64,000 nt of DNA from Aureisphaera galaxeae (GTDB lineage Bacteria; Bacteroidota; Bacteroidia; Flavobacteriales; Flavobacteriaceae): NCBI RefSeq assembly GCF_028561275.1, contig NZ_JAQQTF010000004.1, positions 558,001 to 622,000 of the forward strand, read 5' to 3'. Numbering within the stretch: the first letter of the stretch is position 1; every line of letters begins with the position of its first letter. The notes under the pieces were generated by a model that saw only the letters and a list, made by a program, of their open reading frames with translations, was not told the origin of the DNA and did no database searches. Of this stretch, positions 8,565 through 17,287 are shown one piece after another. Position numbers and translations under genes: made by a program.

Positions 8565-9482
8565 CTAGCGAATGATAAATTGAGCGGTTTTTAGCAACTT
8601 TTTTTCTGAAAACACCTGATAGAAATACAGTCCAGCCGAGTACTGCATCATGTCCAGTACAAAGTGATTTGAAGAGGGCCTTATTTCGGTAACGAGCTTA
8701 CCTGAAACATTATAGATTTGAATTCGATCTACGGCTCCTTCGGGAAACTGAAGAATGGATTTTGAAGTGACCGGATTGGGGTAGAGGACGATTGCTTCTT
8801 CAGAAAAATCATCTATACCCAAAGTGGTATTGTCGCAAGAGGTGGCCTCGTTGAAGTAATAGGTTCCGGAGCTGTTGGTAAAGCACACTAACGCCTGTCC
8901 TGCCGTAATATCCAGCAGTTCCCAGAAACCATCAAAACCATGAATATTACCAATTCCTTCAATCCATTTAATTTGAGTAAAGCTTGGCTGAGAATAGTTG
9001 CTGAAAGTGATGACCTTTCTTGTTTCTCCTGCTATATCCAGATATTCTACAGTTTCTACTGTCATAGAGGTATATGTCATCCCATTACCCGCTGTGTGGC
9101 ATATAGGGAAGGATACATCGTAAGCACTTCCCAGTAGATTGAAAACTTCTCCCACTTCCAAATTCATATCGATCAATACCTTGTCGGCCTCTTCATTCTC
9201 ATCATATTTATACACAATTCCGTTCTCTTCCCGAAGATCGCATCGCACCGCTCCATCAATATAAAGCTGTGTATAATCCATTCCATTATGGGTTACCGTT
9301 CCGCCTACGGTAAGCTGGTCCGTGATGGTAAAGCAACACGGATTAGGAGGTAGGGGCTCGAAAATGGAATAGTAAATGTCTACGCTCCAGGTATTCTCTT
9401 CATCCAGCATAGGAATGTAGTCCTGGGACCATAGGGAAGTGGATAACGCCAAAAACGTCACCATTAGTAGTTTCTTTTTCAT
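8565..9482 (-). CDS. Secreted protein with T9SS type A sorting domain
   Basis: The 305-residue protein starts with a signal peptide (MKKKLLMVTFLALSTSLWSQ) and ends with a Por secretion-system sorting domain of about 75 residues: IVLYPNPVTSKSILQFPEG, then RIQIYNVSGKLV and SAGLYFYQVF. Type IX secretion carries such proteins across the outer membrane and removes or anchors this domain at the surface. The middle (about residues 20-225) is beta-rich with paired cysteines and has no catalytic motif I recognise. It stands alone on the minus strand, 139 bp from the next gene. The secretion route is well supported; the activity is unknown. Confidence 0.88.
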   Translation of the reverse strand: MKKKLLMVTFLALSTSLWSQDYIPMLDEENTWSVDIYYSIFEPLPPNPCCFTITDQLTVGGTVTHNGMDYTQLYIDGAVRCDLREENGIVYKYDENEEADKVLIDMNLEVGEVFNLLGSAYDVSFPICHTAGNGMTYTSMTVETVEYLDIAGETRKVITFSNYSQPSFTQIKWIEGIGNIHGFDGFWELLDITAGQALVCFTNSSGTYYFNEATSCDNTTLGIDDFSEEAIVLYPNPVTSKSILQFPEGAVDRIQIYNVSGKLVTEIRPSSNHFVLDMMQYSAGLYFYQVFSEKKLLKTAQFIIR

Positions 9483-9571
9483 AGCCGTTGGTTAGATGAT
9501 GAACTTAAATTTAAGAAAAAATCCCAAGGAAATGAGCAAAGGCTATGAACTCAAGGTCTTATTTCGTGAAA

Positions 9572-12388
9572 TTAGAGCTTCTCCCGAAGGTACTCTGCCG
9601 TGAAGGAATCCTTGTTTTCGGAAACCTCTTCCGGAGTTCCTTGTGCCACTACTTCACCTCCTTTTTCACCCCCTTCTTTTCCAAGATCAATGATATGGTC
9701 CGCGCATTTTACCAAGTCCAGATTATGTTCCACGACGATCACCGTGTGGCCATTGTCCATAAGGGCATAAAAAGAAGTAAGTAACTTTTTAATATCGTGG
9801 AAATGCAATCCAGTAGTGGGTTCATCGAAAATGAACAATGCTTTCTCTCGAGAACTTCCCTTTACTAGGAAAGAGGCTAGTTTAATACGTTGGGCTTCCC
9901 CGCCCGAAAGGGTAGAAGAGCTCTGTCCCAATTGTACATATCCTAATCCCACGTCTTGCAACGGCTGCAGTTTGTTGGTGATTTTCTTTTCACCATGCAA
10001 TTGGAAGAAGGCAATGGCATCGTCTACCGTCATGGAAAGAATATCGTGTATGCTCTTTTCGTGAAACTGAACCTCGAGAATCTCCTTTTTAAAACGTCTT
10101 CCTTTACAGGTGTCGCATTCCAAATGCACATCGGCCATGAACTGCATTTCTATAGTCACTTCCCCTTCGCCTTTACAGGTTTCACAGCGCCCTCCATCTA
10201 CATTAAAACTGAAGTGTTTTGCCTTGTATCCGCGGATATCGCTCACTTTTTGCGAAGCAAAGAGATTTCGGATATCATCGTAGGCCTTTATATACGTAAC
10301 GGGATTAGATCTACTGGAACGTCCAATAGGATTCTGATCGATAAATTCCACGCTTTTAATGCTATCGAAGTTTCCTTTCAGTTCCGTAAACTGTCCCGGC
10401 TTTTCTCCATATCCACCAATCTGGCGTAATAGGGCAGGGTAGAGGATCTTCTTTACCAAGGTACTTTTCCCGCTACCGGAAACTCCTGTTACGGCGGTAA
10501 ATGTTCCTAACGGAAAGGTTACGTCGATATTTTTAAGATTGTTATGTCGGGCACCAATAAGTTCAATGACATTTTTAGAGGTTCTCCGTTTTTCTGGGAC
10601 TTCAATCTCTAGGCTGCCATTTAGGTAACGCGCCGTTAGGGAATCGCTTTTCAGAATATCATCAAACGTTCCTGTCGCCACAATTTCCCCTCCAAAGGTT
10701 CCTGCTTCTGGGCCAATATCGATGATCTCATCGGCCGCTTTCATGATTTCTTCATCGTGTTCTACCACGATTACCGTATTCCCCAAGTCCCGTAGGGATT
10801 GTAATACTCCCACCAAACGTTCGGTGTCTTTTGGGTGTAGCCCAATGCTCGGTTCATCCAAAATGTACATGGAACCTACCAAGCTACTTCCTAACGAAGT
10901 GGCCAAATTGATACGTTGTGATTCCCCTCCGGATAGAGTATTGCTTTTTCGGTTCAGGGTAAGGTATCCCAATCCTACGTCCATAAGGAAACGCAGACGG
11001 TTATTGATTTCTATGAGCAATCTCTTGGATACTTGTTGCTCGTATTCGTTCAATTCGATGTTTTTGAAGAACTCCGCTACTTCGGTCAAAGGACGCTCCA
11101 CCAATTCTTGGAGTGACTTACCACTAATCTTTACATAATGGGCTTCAGGTCGAAGTCGCTTTCCAAAACAGGTTCCGCAACGAGTCTTTCCACGATAACG
11201 CGAAAGCATTACTCTATTTTGGATTTTATAGCTTTTGGATTCGAGAAAAGCAAAGAAGTCATTCAGTCCTTCGAAGTGTTCATTTCCTTCCCAAACCAGT
11301 TGTCTTTGCGCTTCGGTAAGTTCGAACCAAGGTTTATGAATGGGGAAATCGAATTTATAGGCACTGTTTACTAATTGGTCCCGATACCATCCCATACTTT
11401 CACCTCTCCACGGGAAAATGGCATTCTCGTAAATGGAAAGGGCAGTATTGGGGATGACCAAGTCTTCATCGATACCAATAACATCGCCATAGCCTTCGCA
11501 AGTAGGACAGGCCCCATAAGGATTGTTGAAACTGAAAAGATGCACATTGGGCTCCATAAAGACCATTCCGTCCTTTTCGAAGCGGTTATTGAACTCTTTT
11601 ATGGTCCCATCGGACAATTGTTCTATATATAAGGTACCCTTTCCTTCAAAAAAGGCCATTTCAACGGCATCTGCCAATCGGTTGAAGAAGTCCTCATCGT
11701 TTTTGGTGATGACCCGATCTACCACCAGCTGTAAGTTTTTGGGAAGTGATCCTTTCAGTTCGTCAATACGGAGCACCGAATCGTCCATCTTCACTCGGGC
11801 ATATCCCTGTTGGGCTAATGCTTGGATCTTATGTTCCATAGTGCGCCCTTCTTCCAAAAGGATAGGGGAGATCAACAACAGTTTTTCACCCTCTGGATAG
11901 GTTTTTATATGGTCAATGACATCGGTTACCCGATCCTTTTTCACTTCCTCACCAGAAATCGGGGAGTAAGTCTTTCCAATTCGGGTATATAATAATTTAA
12001 GGTAGTCGTAGATTTCGGTTGAGGTTCCTACGGTAGAACGCGGATTGGTAGCATTTACCTTTTGTTCTATCGCAATGGCAGGGGCAATTCCTTTAATAGC
12101 ATCTACCTTGGGTTTATTAAGCCGTCCCAAAAACTGACGTGCATACGAAGAAAGACTTTCCACATATCGGCGTTGCCCTTCAGCATACAAAGTGTCGAAG
12201 GCCAAGGATGATTTTCCGCTCCCTGAGAGTCCAGTGATCACTACCAATTTATTCCTTGGTATGGAAACGGTAACATTTTTAAGGTTGTGTAATTTTGCTC
12301 CTTGAATAAGGATTTCCTGCTTGGTATCTACGGCTACTTCTTGCAATTTTACAAAAGAGGTTTTATTAGAATTTTGCAAAGATACCAC
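9572..12388 (-). CDS. uvrA: Excinuclease ABC subunit A
   Basis: The 938-residue protein is the damage-recognition ATPase of nucleotide excision repair, which forms a dimer with UvrB on DNA in the cytoplasm. Both ABC modules are complete: Walker A GLSGSGKS at 53-60, signature LSGGESQR, a second Walker A GVSGSGKS, signature LSGGEAQR and Walker [12 protein letters not shown]. The zinc motifs are visible as ACPTC with RCGTC and RCETC with ECDTC. Length matches the family. No ATG lies before the conserved region; a GTG at 12388 is used here, with a TTG three codons in as an alternative. The neighbouring sigma factor gene is divergent. Confidence 0.97.
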   Translation of the reverse strand: MVSLQNSNKTSFVKLQEVAVDTKQEILIQGAKLHNLKNVTVSIPRNKLVVITGLSGSGKSSLAFDTLYAEGQRRYVESLSSYARQFLGRLNKPKVDAIKGIAPAIAIEQKVNATNPRSTVGTSTEIYDYLKLLYTRIGKTYSPISGEEVKKDRVTDVIDHIKTYPEGEKLLLISPILLEEGRTMEHKIQALAQQGYARVKMDDSVLRIDELKGSLPKNLQLVVDRVITKNDEDFFNRLADAVEMAFFEGKGTLYIEQLSDGTIKEFNNRFEKDGMVFMEPNVHLFSFNNPYGACPTCEGYGDVIGIDEDLVIPNTALSIYENAIFPWRGESMGWYRDQLVNSAYKFDFPIHKPWFELTEAQRQLVWEGNEHFEGLNDFFAFLESKSYKIQNRVMLSRYRGKTRCGTCFGKRLRPEAHYVKISGKSLQELVERPLTEVAEFFKNIELNEYEQQVSKRLLIEINNRLRFLMDVGLGYLTLNRKSNTLSGGESQRINLATSLGSSLVGSMYILDEPSIGLHPKDTERLVGVLQSLRDLGNTVIVVEHDEEIMKAADEIIDIGPEAGTFGGEIVATGTFDDILKSDSLTARYLNGSLEIEVPEKRRTSKNVIELIGARHNNLKNIDVTFPLGTFTAVTGVSGSGKSTLVKKILYPALLRQIGGYGEKPGQFTELKGNFDSIKSVEFIDQNPIGRSSRSNPVTYIKAYDDIRNLFASQKVSDIRGYKAKHFSFNVDGGRCETCKGEGEVTIEMQFMADVHLECDTCKGRRFKKEILEVQFHEKSIHDILSMTVDDAIAFFQLHGEKKITNKLQPLQDVGLGYVQLGQSSSTLSGGEAQRIKLASFLVKGSSREKALFIFDEPTTGLHFHDIKKLLTSFYALMDNGHTVIVVEHNLDLVKCADHIIDLGKEGGEKGGEVVAQGTPEEVSENKDSFTAEYLREKL

Positions 12389-12584
12389 TTACTTTTTAAG
12401 ATCGTATCGTTGAGGGAATTATAATTTTTTTGGGAAAAATCTGTCTTTTTTTTGCATTTCTGAAATGAATGTTATTATATTTACCCCTAAGAACACAAAA
12501 ACGTTGCCTATAGCATATTATTACTTTTTTAAATAAACATTAAGACTGAACAACCAAATAGTTGTTTATTTTAAAAAGAATAGT
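12389..12584. promoter_or_regulatory. Divergent uvrA / sigma factor intergenic region
   Basis: This AT-rich, 196-bp gap must hold promoters for both genes. TATATTTA near 12475 resembles the -7 box for the sigma factor gene. I see no clear LexA-type palindrome and no hairpin. Confidence 0.35.
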
Positions 12585-13169
12585 ATGAAAAATAGTACAA
12601 CCCCTGATGGGTTACTTGTAACCCAGTACATGAAAGGTAACGAATCTGCACTTTGTGAATTAATTACCCGACACAAACAACGCATTTACAGTTTCATCTA
12701 CTCGAAGGTATTTGATCGCGATGTTGCTGAAGATATTTTTCAAGACACATTTATTAAAGTTATTAAGACCCTGAAACGCGGGGCCTACAATGAAGAAGGA
12801 AAATTTTTACCCTGGGTAATGCGTATTGCCCACAATCTAGTAATCGACCATTTCCGAAAGAACAACCGCATGCCCAAGTTCGAGAACAATGATGATTTTA
12901 ACATCTTCTCGGTACTGTCCGATGGCGCCTTGAATGCCGAAAAACAATTGGTGAAAGAGCAGGTGGAGAGCGACGTTCGTCGCCTTATTCAGGAATTGCC
13001 GGCAGATCAAAAAGAGGTGCTCATCATGCGCATGTACAAAGAGATGAGCTTTAAGGAAATTAGCGAACAAACAGGAGTGAGCATTAATACCGCATTGGGA
13101 AGAATGCGTTATGCGCTCATCAATTTACGTAAGGTTATTGATAAACATAATATTATCTTAACCAATTGA
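12585..13169 (+). CDS. Sigma-70 family (ECF-type) RNA polymerase sigma factor
   Basis: The 194-residue protein has region 2 at about residues 20-90 (HKQRIYSFIYSKVFDRDVAEDIFQDTF, with the promoter-melting part FLPWVMRIAHNLVIDHFRK) and region 4 at about 130-185 (LPADQKEVLIMRMYKEMSF, helix-turn-helix EISEQTGVSINTALGRMRYA). Regions 1 and 3 are missing, as in ECF factors. No anti-sigma factor gene is adjacent, which suggests control by its own level or a distant partner. It is followed 59 bp later by a 50-residue protein gene. In my recollection this pair usually sits between uvrA and nth in flavobacteria. The target genes are unknown. Confidence 0.93.
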   Translation: MKNSTTPDGLLVTQYMKGNESALCELITRHKQRIYSFIYSKVFDRDVAEDIFQDTFIKVIKTLKRGAYNEEGKFLPWVMRIAHNLVIDHFRKNNRMPKFENNDDFNIFSVLSDGALNAEKQLVKEQVESDVRRLIQELPADQKEVLIMRMYKEMSFKEISEQTGVSINTALGRMRYALINLRKVIDKHNIILTN

Positions 13170-13228
13170 TACAATAAAGTAAAATGGCCGGCGTTATTTA
13201 GGAAACAGCAACCTCAAAATAACGTTCT

Positions 13229-13381
13229 ATGGCAAAATTGTACTCTGAAACTTCACGCAGGGAGCGCGTGAATGAAAACTTGGCTCCGAAAGAAGAAACC
13301 ATAAGATTTCTTCTGGATTACTCGAAGGCTTTAAGTGTTATAGATTATAATAAAATGAAGTTTGAAGCACTTCTAAACTAA
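13229..13381 (+). CDS. Small 50-residue protein downstream of the sigma factor
   Basis: An ATG at 13229 opens 50 codons ending in TAA at 13379-13381. The protein is soluble and helical, with no signal peptide: a charged N-terminus (SETSRRERVNENLAPKEE), then TIRFLLDYSKALSVIDYNKM and FEALLN. The pattern 'PKEETIRFLLDYSKAL' is one I associate with short conserved flavobacterial proteins beside this sigma factor, but I cannot confirm that here. It is followed at once by a strong terminator, so the sigma gene and this gene appear to form one transcript. A regulatory role is possible but not shown. Confidence 0.7.
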   Translation: MAKLYSETSRRERVNENLAPKEETIRFLLDYSKALSVIDYNKMKFEALLN

Positions 13382-13388
13382 ACTTTGG

Positions 13389-13422
13389 CCCTCCTTCGCT
13401 AACCGCTTAGGAGGGTTTTTTT
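13389..13422 (+). terminator. Rho-independent terminator
   Basis: CCCTCCT (13389-13395) pairs with AGGAGGG (13409-13415) and is followed by seven T. It ends the sigma factor / small protein transcript and marks the left boundary of the accessory block. Confidence 0.88.
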
Positions 13423-13477
13423 ATGCCCTTTTTTTAACGATTTACCCTACTGTTACTTTTCTTTACATTCCTAGACA

Positions 13478-13485
13478 TATCTTTG
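13478..13485 (+). promoter_or_regulatory. Bacteroidota -7 promoter box (TATCTTTG)
   Basis: TATCTTTG matches TAnnTTTG and lies 20 nt before the ATG at 13505. A TTA-containing stretch about 20 bp upstream could serve as a weak -33 element. Confidence 0.6.
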
Positions 13486-13504
13486 TACCTCACTGTGAAT
13501 TAGG

Positions 13505-14344
13505 ATGAAGAGTAAATGGACAAGAAGGGAATTTGTGGCTACAGGCTCTGCAGGAGCCATAGGCACCCTGTTACTGGCACATCTATTAAGTGGTGCTACA
13601 GATCCGTCTAGTACCAACAAAGAGCATCGTATCCATGAAATAAAATTACGAACATCCACATCCTTGGATGAAATTAGATCGTTCTACCATTCACTATTGG
13701 GCTTCTCCATTAAATCCCAATCCGAAACCCATTGCTCTTTCATTGCCGGGCTTTCACTTGTTACCTTCTTAAAAACAGATAATGATGCTACTGGCGCTCC
13801 TTTTTACCATTTTGCATTCAATATACCGGAAAACATGATTGGGTTGGTTGAAAAGTGGTTGGCTCCCAAAACTCCAATCATAGAAGCTCCTTCCCATCTA
13901 AGGGATTCCGATTACAGCAATAATATTGTTCATTTTGGACATTGGAATGCCCATTCTGTCTTTTTCTATGATCCTGCTGGAAATGTGGTGGAGTTCATAG
14001 CCCGTCACGACCTGAAAAATCCAAGTAAATCTCAGCGTTTTGAAAGTAAAGATATCCTGTATGTAAGTGAGATAGGATTGGTTACCGATGACGTAAATAA
14101 ACTATATAATGCCATTTCGAAACAATTCGGATTGTATACATATAAGGGAGGTTCGGAACGATTTACCGCTGTTGGCGATGAATATGGCCTCATACTGTTG
14201 ATGAACTCGAATACACGGGCGGCATTTAACCAAGGGAGAAAAAGAGAAACCTATCCTACCCAAATTATTTTGAATGATAATGCTGGTAATGAAATATGGG
14301 AAGCACCGGGACTTCCGTTTACTATAGCTTCCAAAAAAGGATAA
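13505..14344 (+). CDS. VOC (glyoxalase-fold) protein with Tat-type signal
   Basis: The 279-residue protein begins with a twin-arginine-like leader: TRREFVATGSAGAIGTLLLA at residues 6-25. The mature part contains two betaalphabetabetabeta-like halves of the vicinal oxygen chelate fold: IHEIKLRTSTSLDEIRSFYH with HSVFFYDPAGNVVEFIARHD in the first, and VSEIGLVTDDVNKLYNAISK in the second. VOC proteins bind a divalent metal and include dioxygenases, isomerases and resistance proteins; the substrate is not evident. Tat export suggests it is folded, probably metal-loaded, before export to the periplasm, which is unusual for this fold. Next gene: a double-HTH AraC regulator 76 bp on. Confidence 0.82.
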   Translation: MKSKWTRREFVATGSAGAIGTLLLAHLLSGATDPSSTNKEHRIHEIKLRTSTSLDEIRSFYHSLLGFSIKSQSETHCSFIAGLSLVTFLKTDNDATGAPFYHFAFNIPENMIGLVEKWLAPKTPIIEAPSHLRDSDYSNNIVHFGHWNAHSVFFYDPAGNVVEFIARHDLKNPSKSQRFESKDILYVSEIGLVTDDVNKLYNAISKQFGLYTYKGGSERFTAVGDEYGLILLMNSNTRAAFNQGRKRETYPTQIILNDNAGNEIWEAPGLPFTIASKKG

Positions 14345-14420
14345 TCCTATTCCGTTCCTTCTTTTTTGATTTTTGTCCCATTACGACTACCTTCGCCAGT
14401 ACCTATCTACGCTTGCAGTG

Positions 14421-15488
14421 ATGCACCAAAAATTGAATATTGAAAAGTTCACTCCCGAAATCAATAAGGTCTACTTTATTGATAGCTACTCACTCATTCA
14501 TATTTTATCGGGGAAAGGGAGTATTCAGGTAGATTTCAAAAACTATTCAGATTGGCAAGAGAAAGCCATTTTTTTGGAAAAGGGCCAATACATTAAGTTT
14601 TTATCAGACGATTTCGAAGTGCGAAAGATTGTCTTTTCCGATGAGACAAAATTCTACAACAAAGAAGTTCGTGTACTTTTTAAACACCTCATTTCATTAG
14701 GATATATCGACCTTATGGAATGCGAGGAATGCCAGAATTTTCTATCGGAAACTGTCCTTTTTGAAGGTGCTGCCGATATTATTGACATTTCCTCTAAGCA
14801 ATGGTACTGGCAAAACCCATTCAATGCCAACAAAGAGGAATATCAGATCATTTTCGACACCAAAGACATTATAGATCAGGAGTTTGCCAATAACTTGACC
14901 TCTTTAGATCTGGTAGGACTCATTAACGATAGGGGATATGGTGCCCAGACCCTAATTAAAGACAAAATTGGGATTACGGTAAAAAACCTGATGGGAGCGA
15001 AGCGGTTAATGGAGAGTAAAAAGGAAATCGCTTTTACCGATAAGAGCATTCAGGAAGTATCCTATGATATGGGTTATAACGATCCGTCCTATTTTAATCG
15101 GACTTTCAAAAATGCAACGGGACAAACGCCTAAGGAGTTTCGGGAAAACTTTGATTTCGAAAATCGAGACCTTTTTGCACAAACAGTTTTGGAACTCCTT
15201 AAAGAGCATCATCAGGAAGAACGGGCCCTTGCCTTCTATGCAGAAAAAATGAATGTATCGGTAAAGACCTTATCTAAAAAGGTAAAGGCCAAAATGAATA
15301 CGACCATGGGGCAATTAATCCGTTCTGAATTGCTCTACAGTGCCATGCAGCTATTGCAGGAAGGTGAGCGTATTACGAGCGTTTCCGAAAGATTGAGCTT
15401 TGAAGAACCCAATCACTTTTCTAGCTTCTTCAAACATTATTTAGGAATTACCCCCAGCGAGTTTCTTTCCAAAAAGTACCATAAGTAG
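14421..15488 (+). CDS. AraC-type regulator with two C-terminal HTH domains
   Basis: The 355-residue protein has a cupin-like sensing region (about 1-150; YSLIHILSGKGSIQVDF, IFLEKGQYIKFL) followed by two AraC DNA-binding domains. The first (about 165-250) ends in IQEVSYDMGYNDPSYFNRTF and GQTPKEFRENF. The second (about 262-355) ends in FEEPNHFSSFFKHYLGITPS. One such domain is the norm, so the duplication is unusual. The ATG at 14421 is used; a TTG at 14373 is in frame but would add 16 poorly conserved-looking residues. It probably controls the flanking VOC, SnoaL or YHS genes; the effector is unknown. Confidence 0.85.
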   Translation: MHQKLNIEKFTPEINKVYFIDSYSLIHILSGKGSIQVDFKNYSDWQEKAIFLEKGQYIKFLSDDFEVRKIVFSDETKFYNKEVRVLFKHLISLGYIDLMECEECQNFLSETVLFEGAADIIDISSKQWYWQNPFNANKEEYQIIFDTKDIIDQEFANNLTSLDLVGLINDRGYGAQTLIKDKIGITVKNLMGAKRLMESKKEIAFTDKSIQEVSYDMGYNDPSYFNRTFKNATGQTPKEFRENFDFENRDLFAQTVLELLKEHHQEERALAFYAEKMNVSVKTLSKKVKAKMNTTMGQLIRSELLYSAMQLLQEGERITSVSERLSFEEPNHFSSFFKHYLGITPSEFLSKKYHK

Positions 15489-15561
15489 GTCTTTTTTTGT
15501 AGGCCCCAAGGGGCACTTTCATTCCATCTTTGCAGTGTATTAATCAATAAAACTGAAAAAG

Positions 15562-15915
15562 ATGAATATTAAAGATCAAGTAATTAAAATGGATGCCATC
15601 GTTAGCCAGGGAGCTATCGTAGACGCTGTAAAACAATTCTTTGCCGAAGATGCCAGTACTTCCGACTATGGAAACACAAGCACCACAGGAAAAGCGGAAA
15701 TGATTGCCAAGATGGAAGGATTTGCTAATTCCATAGCAAATGTAAACGGAATTCAGCACCATCATTCTATTGTAGATGGAGATGTTTCTGCTTCAGAATT
15801 CACTTTCGATTTCGATATGAAGGACGGAAGCCACATTTACTGGCATGAAATCATTCGTAGGGTTTGGAATGCCGAAGGGAAGGTGATTCAAGAAGAATAC
15901 TTCAATGCTCAATAA
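15562..15915 (+). CDS. SnoaL-like / NTF2-fold protein
   Basis: The 117-residue cytoplasmic protein has the cone-shaped alpha+beta (NTF2/SnoaL) pattern: helices at the start (AIVSQGAIVDAVKQFFAED), then a beta-sheet with IQHHHSIVDGDVSASEFTF and HIYWHEIIRRVWNAEGKVI. Family members are isomerases, cyclases or ligand binders with no shared catalytic residue, so a function cannot be assigned. Its 3' end overlaps an upstream in-frame start of the next ORF, but the true YHS start is 28 bp downstream, so the two are probably one transcript. A CATCTTTG box 30 nt upstream may be its promoter. Confidence 0.8.
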   Translation: MNIKDQVIKMDAIVSQGAIVDAVKQFFAEDASTSDYGNTSTTGKAEMIAKMEGFANSIANVNGIQHHHSIVDGDVSASEFTFDFDMKDGSHIYWHEIIRRVWNAEGKVIQEEYFNAQ

Positions 15916-15943
15916 ATCAAGTTTAATTTTAAATACTATAAAA

Positions 15944-16414
15944 ATGAAAATCATAAAATCAATGATCGTAGTTGCGGTGTGTTTACTTATGACCACTGCT
16001 TATGCCCAGGACAATAAGGCTAATAATATAGACAACAGTAATATCGCTTTGCAAGGATATAGCCCAGTGTCCTATCTGGATTTGAATCTAGCACAAAAAG
16101 GAAACAAGCAATTTAAATCGGAATACCAAAAGGTAGTGTATTACTTTACTTCTAAAGAACAGAAAGCAGCTTTCGATAAGAATCCAAGCCGCTACCTACC
16201 TCAATACGGCGGATTCTGCGCCTTCGGGACCTATGCTGGAGCTAAGTTTAGGGTAGATCCCAACAAGTTTTTGGTAAAGGATGGGAAGTACTATTTGTTT
16301 CTAAATAATGTAGAATTGGATGCCAAGCAGCTTTGGTTGGCAGAAAAGAACCATGGGAAGCTTACACAGGTAGCGAATAAAAACTGGGAGAATTTGAGCA
16401 AGACCCATAATTAA
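15944..16414 (+). CDS. Exported YHS-domain protein
   Basis: The 156-residue protein starts with a signal peptide (MKIIKSMIVVAVCLLMTTAYA). Residues 35-100 contain the YHS-type core: ALQGYSPVSYLDLNLAQKG, then YYFTSKEQKAAFDKNPSRY and PQYGGFCAFGTYAG. YHS domains are linked to metal-binding or redox proteins; here the short family of exported YHS proteins is known mostly by sequence. The ATG at 15944 is preferred to one 13 codons upstream because it starts the signal peptide. Cotranscription with the SnoaL-like gene (28 bp upstream) is likely, and a strong terminator follows. Confidence 0.88.
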   Translation: MKIIKSMIVVAVCLLMTTAYAQDNKANNIDNSNIALQGYSPVSYLDLNLAQKGNKQFKSEYQKVVYYFTSKEQKAAFDKNPSRYLPQYGGFCAFGTYAGAKFRVDPNKFLVKDGKYYLFLNNVELDAKQLWLAEKNHGKLTQVANKNWENLSKTHN

Positions 16415-16436
16415 AATAATTGCTCTCGATTGGCTA

Positions 16437-16467
16437 GGCGTAAGTGATCACCACTTGCGCCTTTTTT
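16437..16467 (+). terminator. Rho-independent terminator
   Basis: GGCGTAAGTG pairs with CACTTGCGCC (one T-G pair) around a 5-nt loop at 16437-16461, followed by six T. It closes the SnoaL / YHS transcript. Confidence 0.88.
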
Positions 16468-16564
16468 ATTGGTTCGAAAAGAAGTATGAAAAACAGTTAA
16501 AACCCCTTTGATATTCAGAAACTTACGGCTTATATTGATCTATTAACTTGAAAATCAGTAGATC

Positions 16565-17059
16565 ATGGAAGAAAATATAATCGCTGCCCTCGTGGGTGGC
16601 ATTACAGGAGCAGTTATAAGTTTGATTTCCTCTTACGTCATCACCAAGCTAAAAATAGAACAGGAAGTGAAGATCTGGAACACAGAATTTGCGGTGAATT
16701 ACTCCAAGTTATTGTTCGAAAGTCCACAAGCCGCACAACAGCTGGCTAGGCAATTTGCCATTGGGCTTATTGTCGTTAGGGATAAAGAGGGCAGAACGGC
16801 TTCAAAACATTTTATACCCTATCAGTGTAAAGTTGCCATAGGGCGTAAATTGGATAATGATATCATTTTAGAAGATCCTTTTGTATCTCGCGACCACGGT
16901 ATTTTCTTTTATCGGGGAAATAAGGTGTTTTTTCAATTGTTATCGCCCTTGAACAAGACATTTTTAAATGAAACGCCTATCGATAAAATCTGCCAATTGC
17001 AGTCCGGGGATAAGCTGATTTTGGGACAGACTTTGGTTGAATTTGAAGAGCTGAAGTAG
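16565..17059 (+). CDS. Membrane-anchored FHA-domain protein
   Basis: The 164-residue protein has one N-terminal membrane helix (about residues 7-27, Gly-rich), a linker, and a complete forkhead-associated domain at about 68-164. The phosphothreonine-binding residues are all present: GR at 93-94, S108-R109, H111 and N135. FHA domains bind phosphothreonine peptides; here the domain would face the cytoplasm or periplasm depending on topology, which I infer to be cytoplasmic. No Ser/Thr kinase, phosphatase or secretion gene is adjacent, so its partner lies elsewhere. The 3' flank is a degenerate octamer repeat tract rather than a hairpin terminator. Confidence 0.88.
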   Translation: MEENIIAALVGGITGAVISLISSYVITKLKIEQEVKIWNTEFAVNYSKLLFESPQAAQQLARQFAIGLIVVRDKEGRTASKHFIPYQCKVAIGRKLDNDIILEDPFVSRDHGIFFYRGNKVFFQLLSPLNKTFLNETPIDKICQLQSGDKLILGQTLVEFEELK

Positions 17060-17064
17060 ATTTT

Positions 17065-17190
17065 GGTTCCGGGTTCAAGGTTGATTTGTTGATGGGTTGA
17101 TTCGTTGAATTGTTTAACCGCTGAATCGTTTAACTGTTTAGTTGACTGGTTTTACATTTGAAATTTTACATTTTTCTGTTTAAAGGTTCT
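17065..17190 (+). repeat. Repeat module A: degenerate 8-bp tandem repeats with conserved flanks
   Basis: Six bases after the FHA stop codon the tract begins with GGTTCCGGGTTCAAGG, then eight consecutive octamers from 17081 to 17144 (TTGATTTG, TTGATGGG, TTGATTCG, TTGAATTG, TTTAACCG, CTGAATCG, TTTAACTG, TTTAGTTG), then GGTTTTACATTTGAAATTTT and GTTTAAAGGTTC. The same left and right flanks recur at 19990-20120 and 21655-21735. It is not coding. Confidence 0.8.
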
Positions 17191-17287
17191 AGGCCCATTT
17201 GTTTCCCTAAATGAAATCACTTCTTCACTCAATTGCGATGGGACGGAATGTTGGAAAGAGGTAGTTTTACTTTGTCAAAGAAAACCA

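Noticed and set aside
15503-15514. Hairpin GCCCCAAGGGGC as terminator of the AraC gene
   Set aside because: The stem is only four or five base pairs and no T-run follows on the plus strand; it may be chance.
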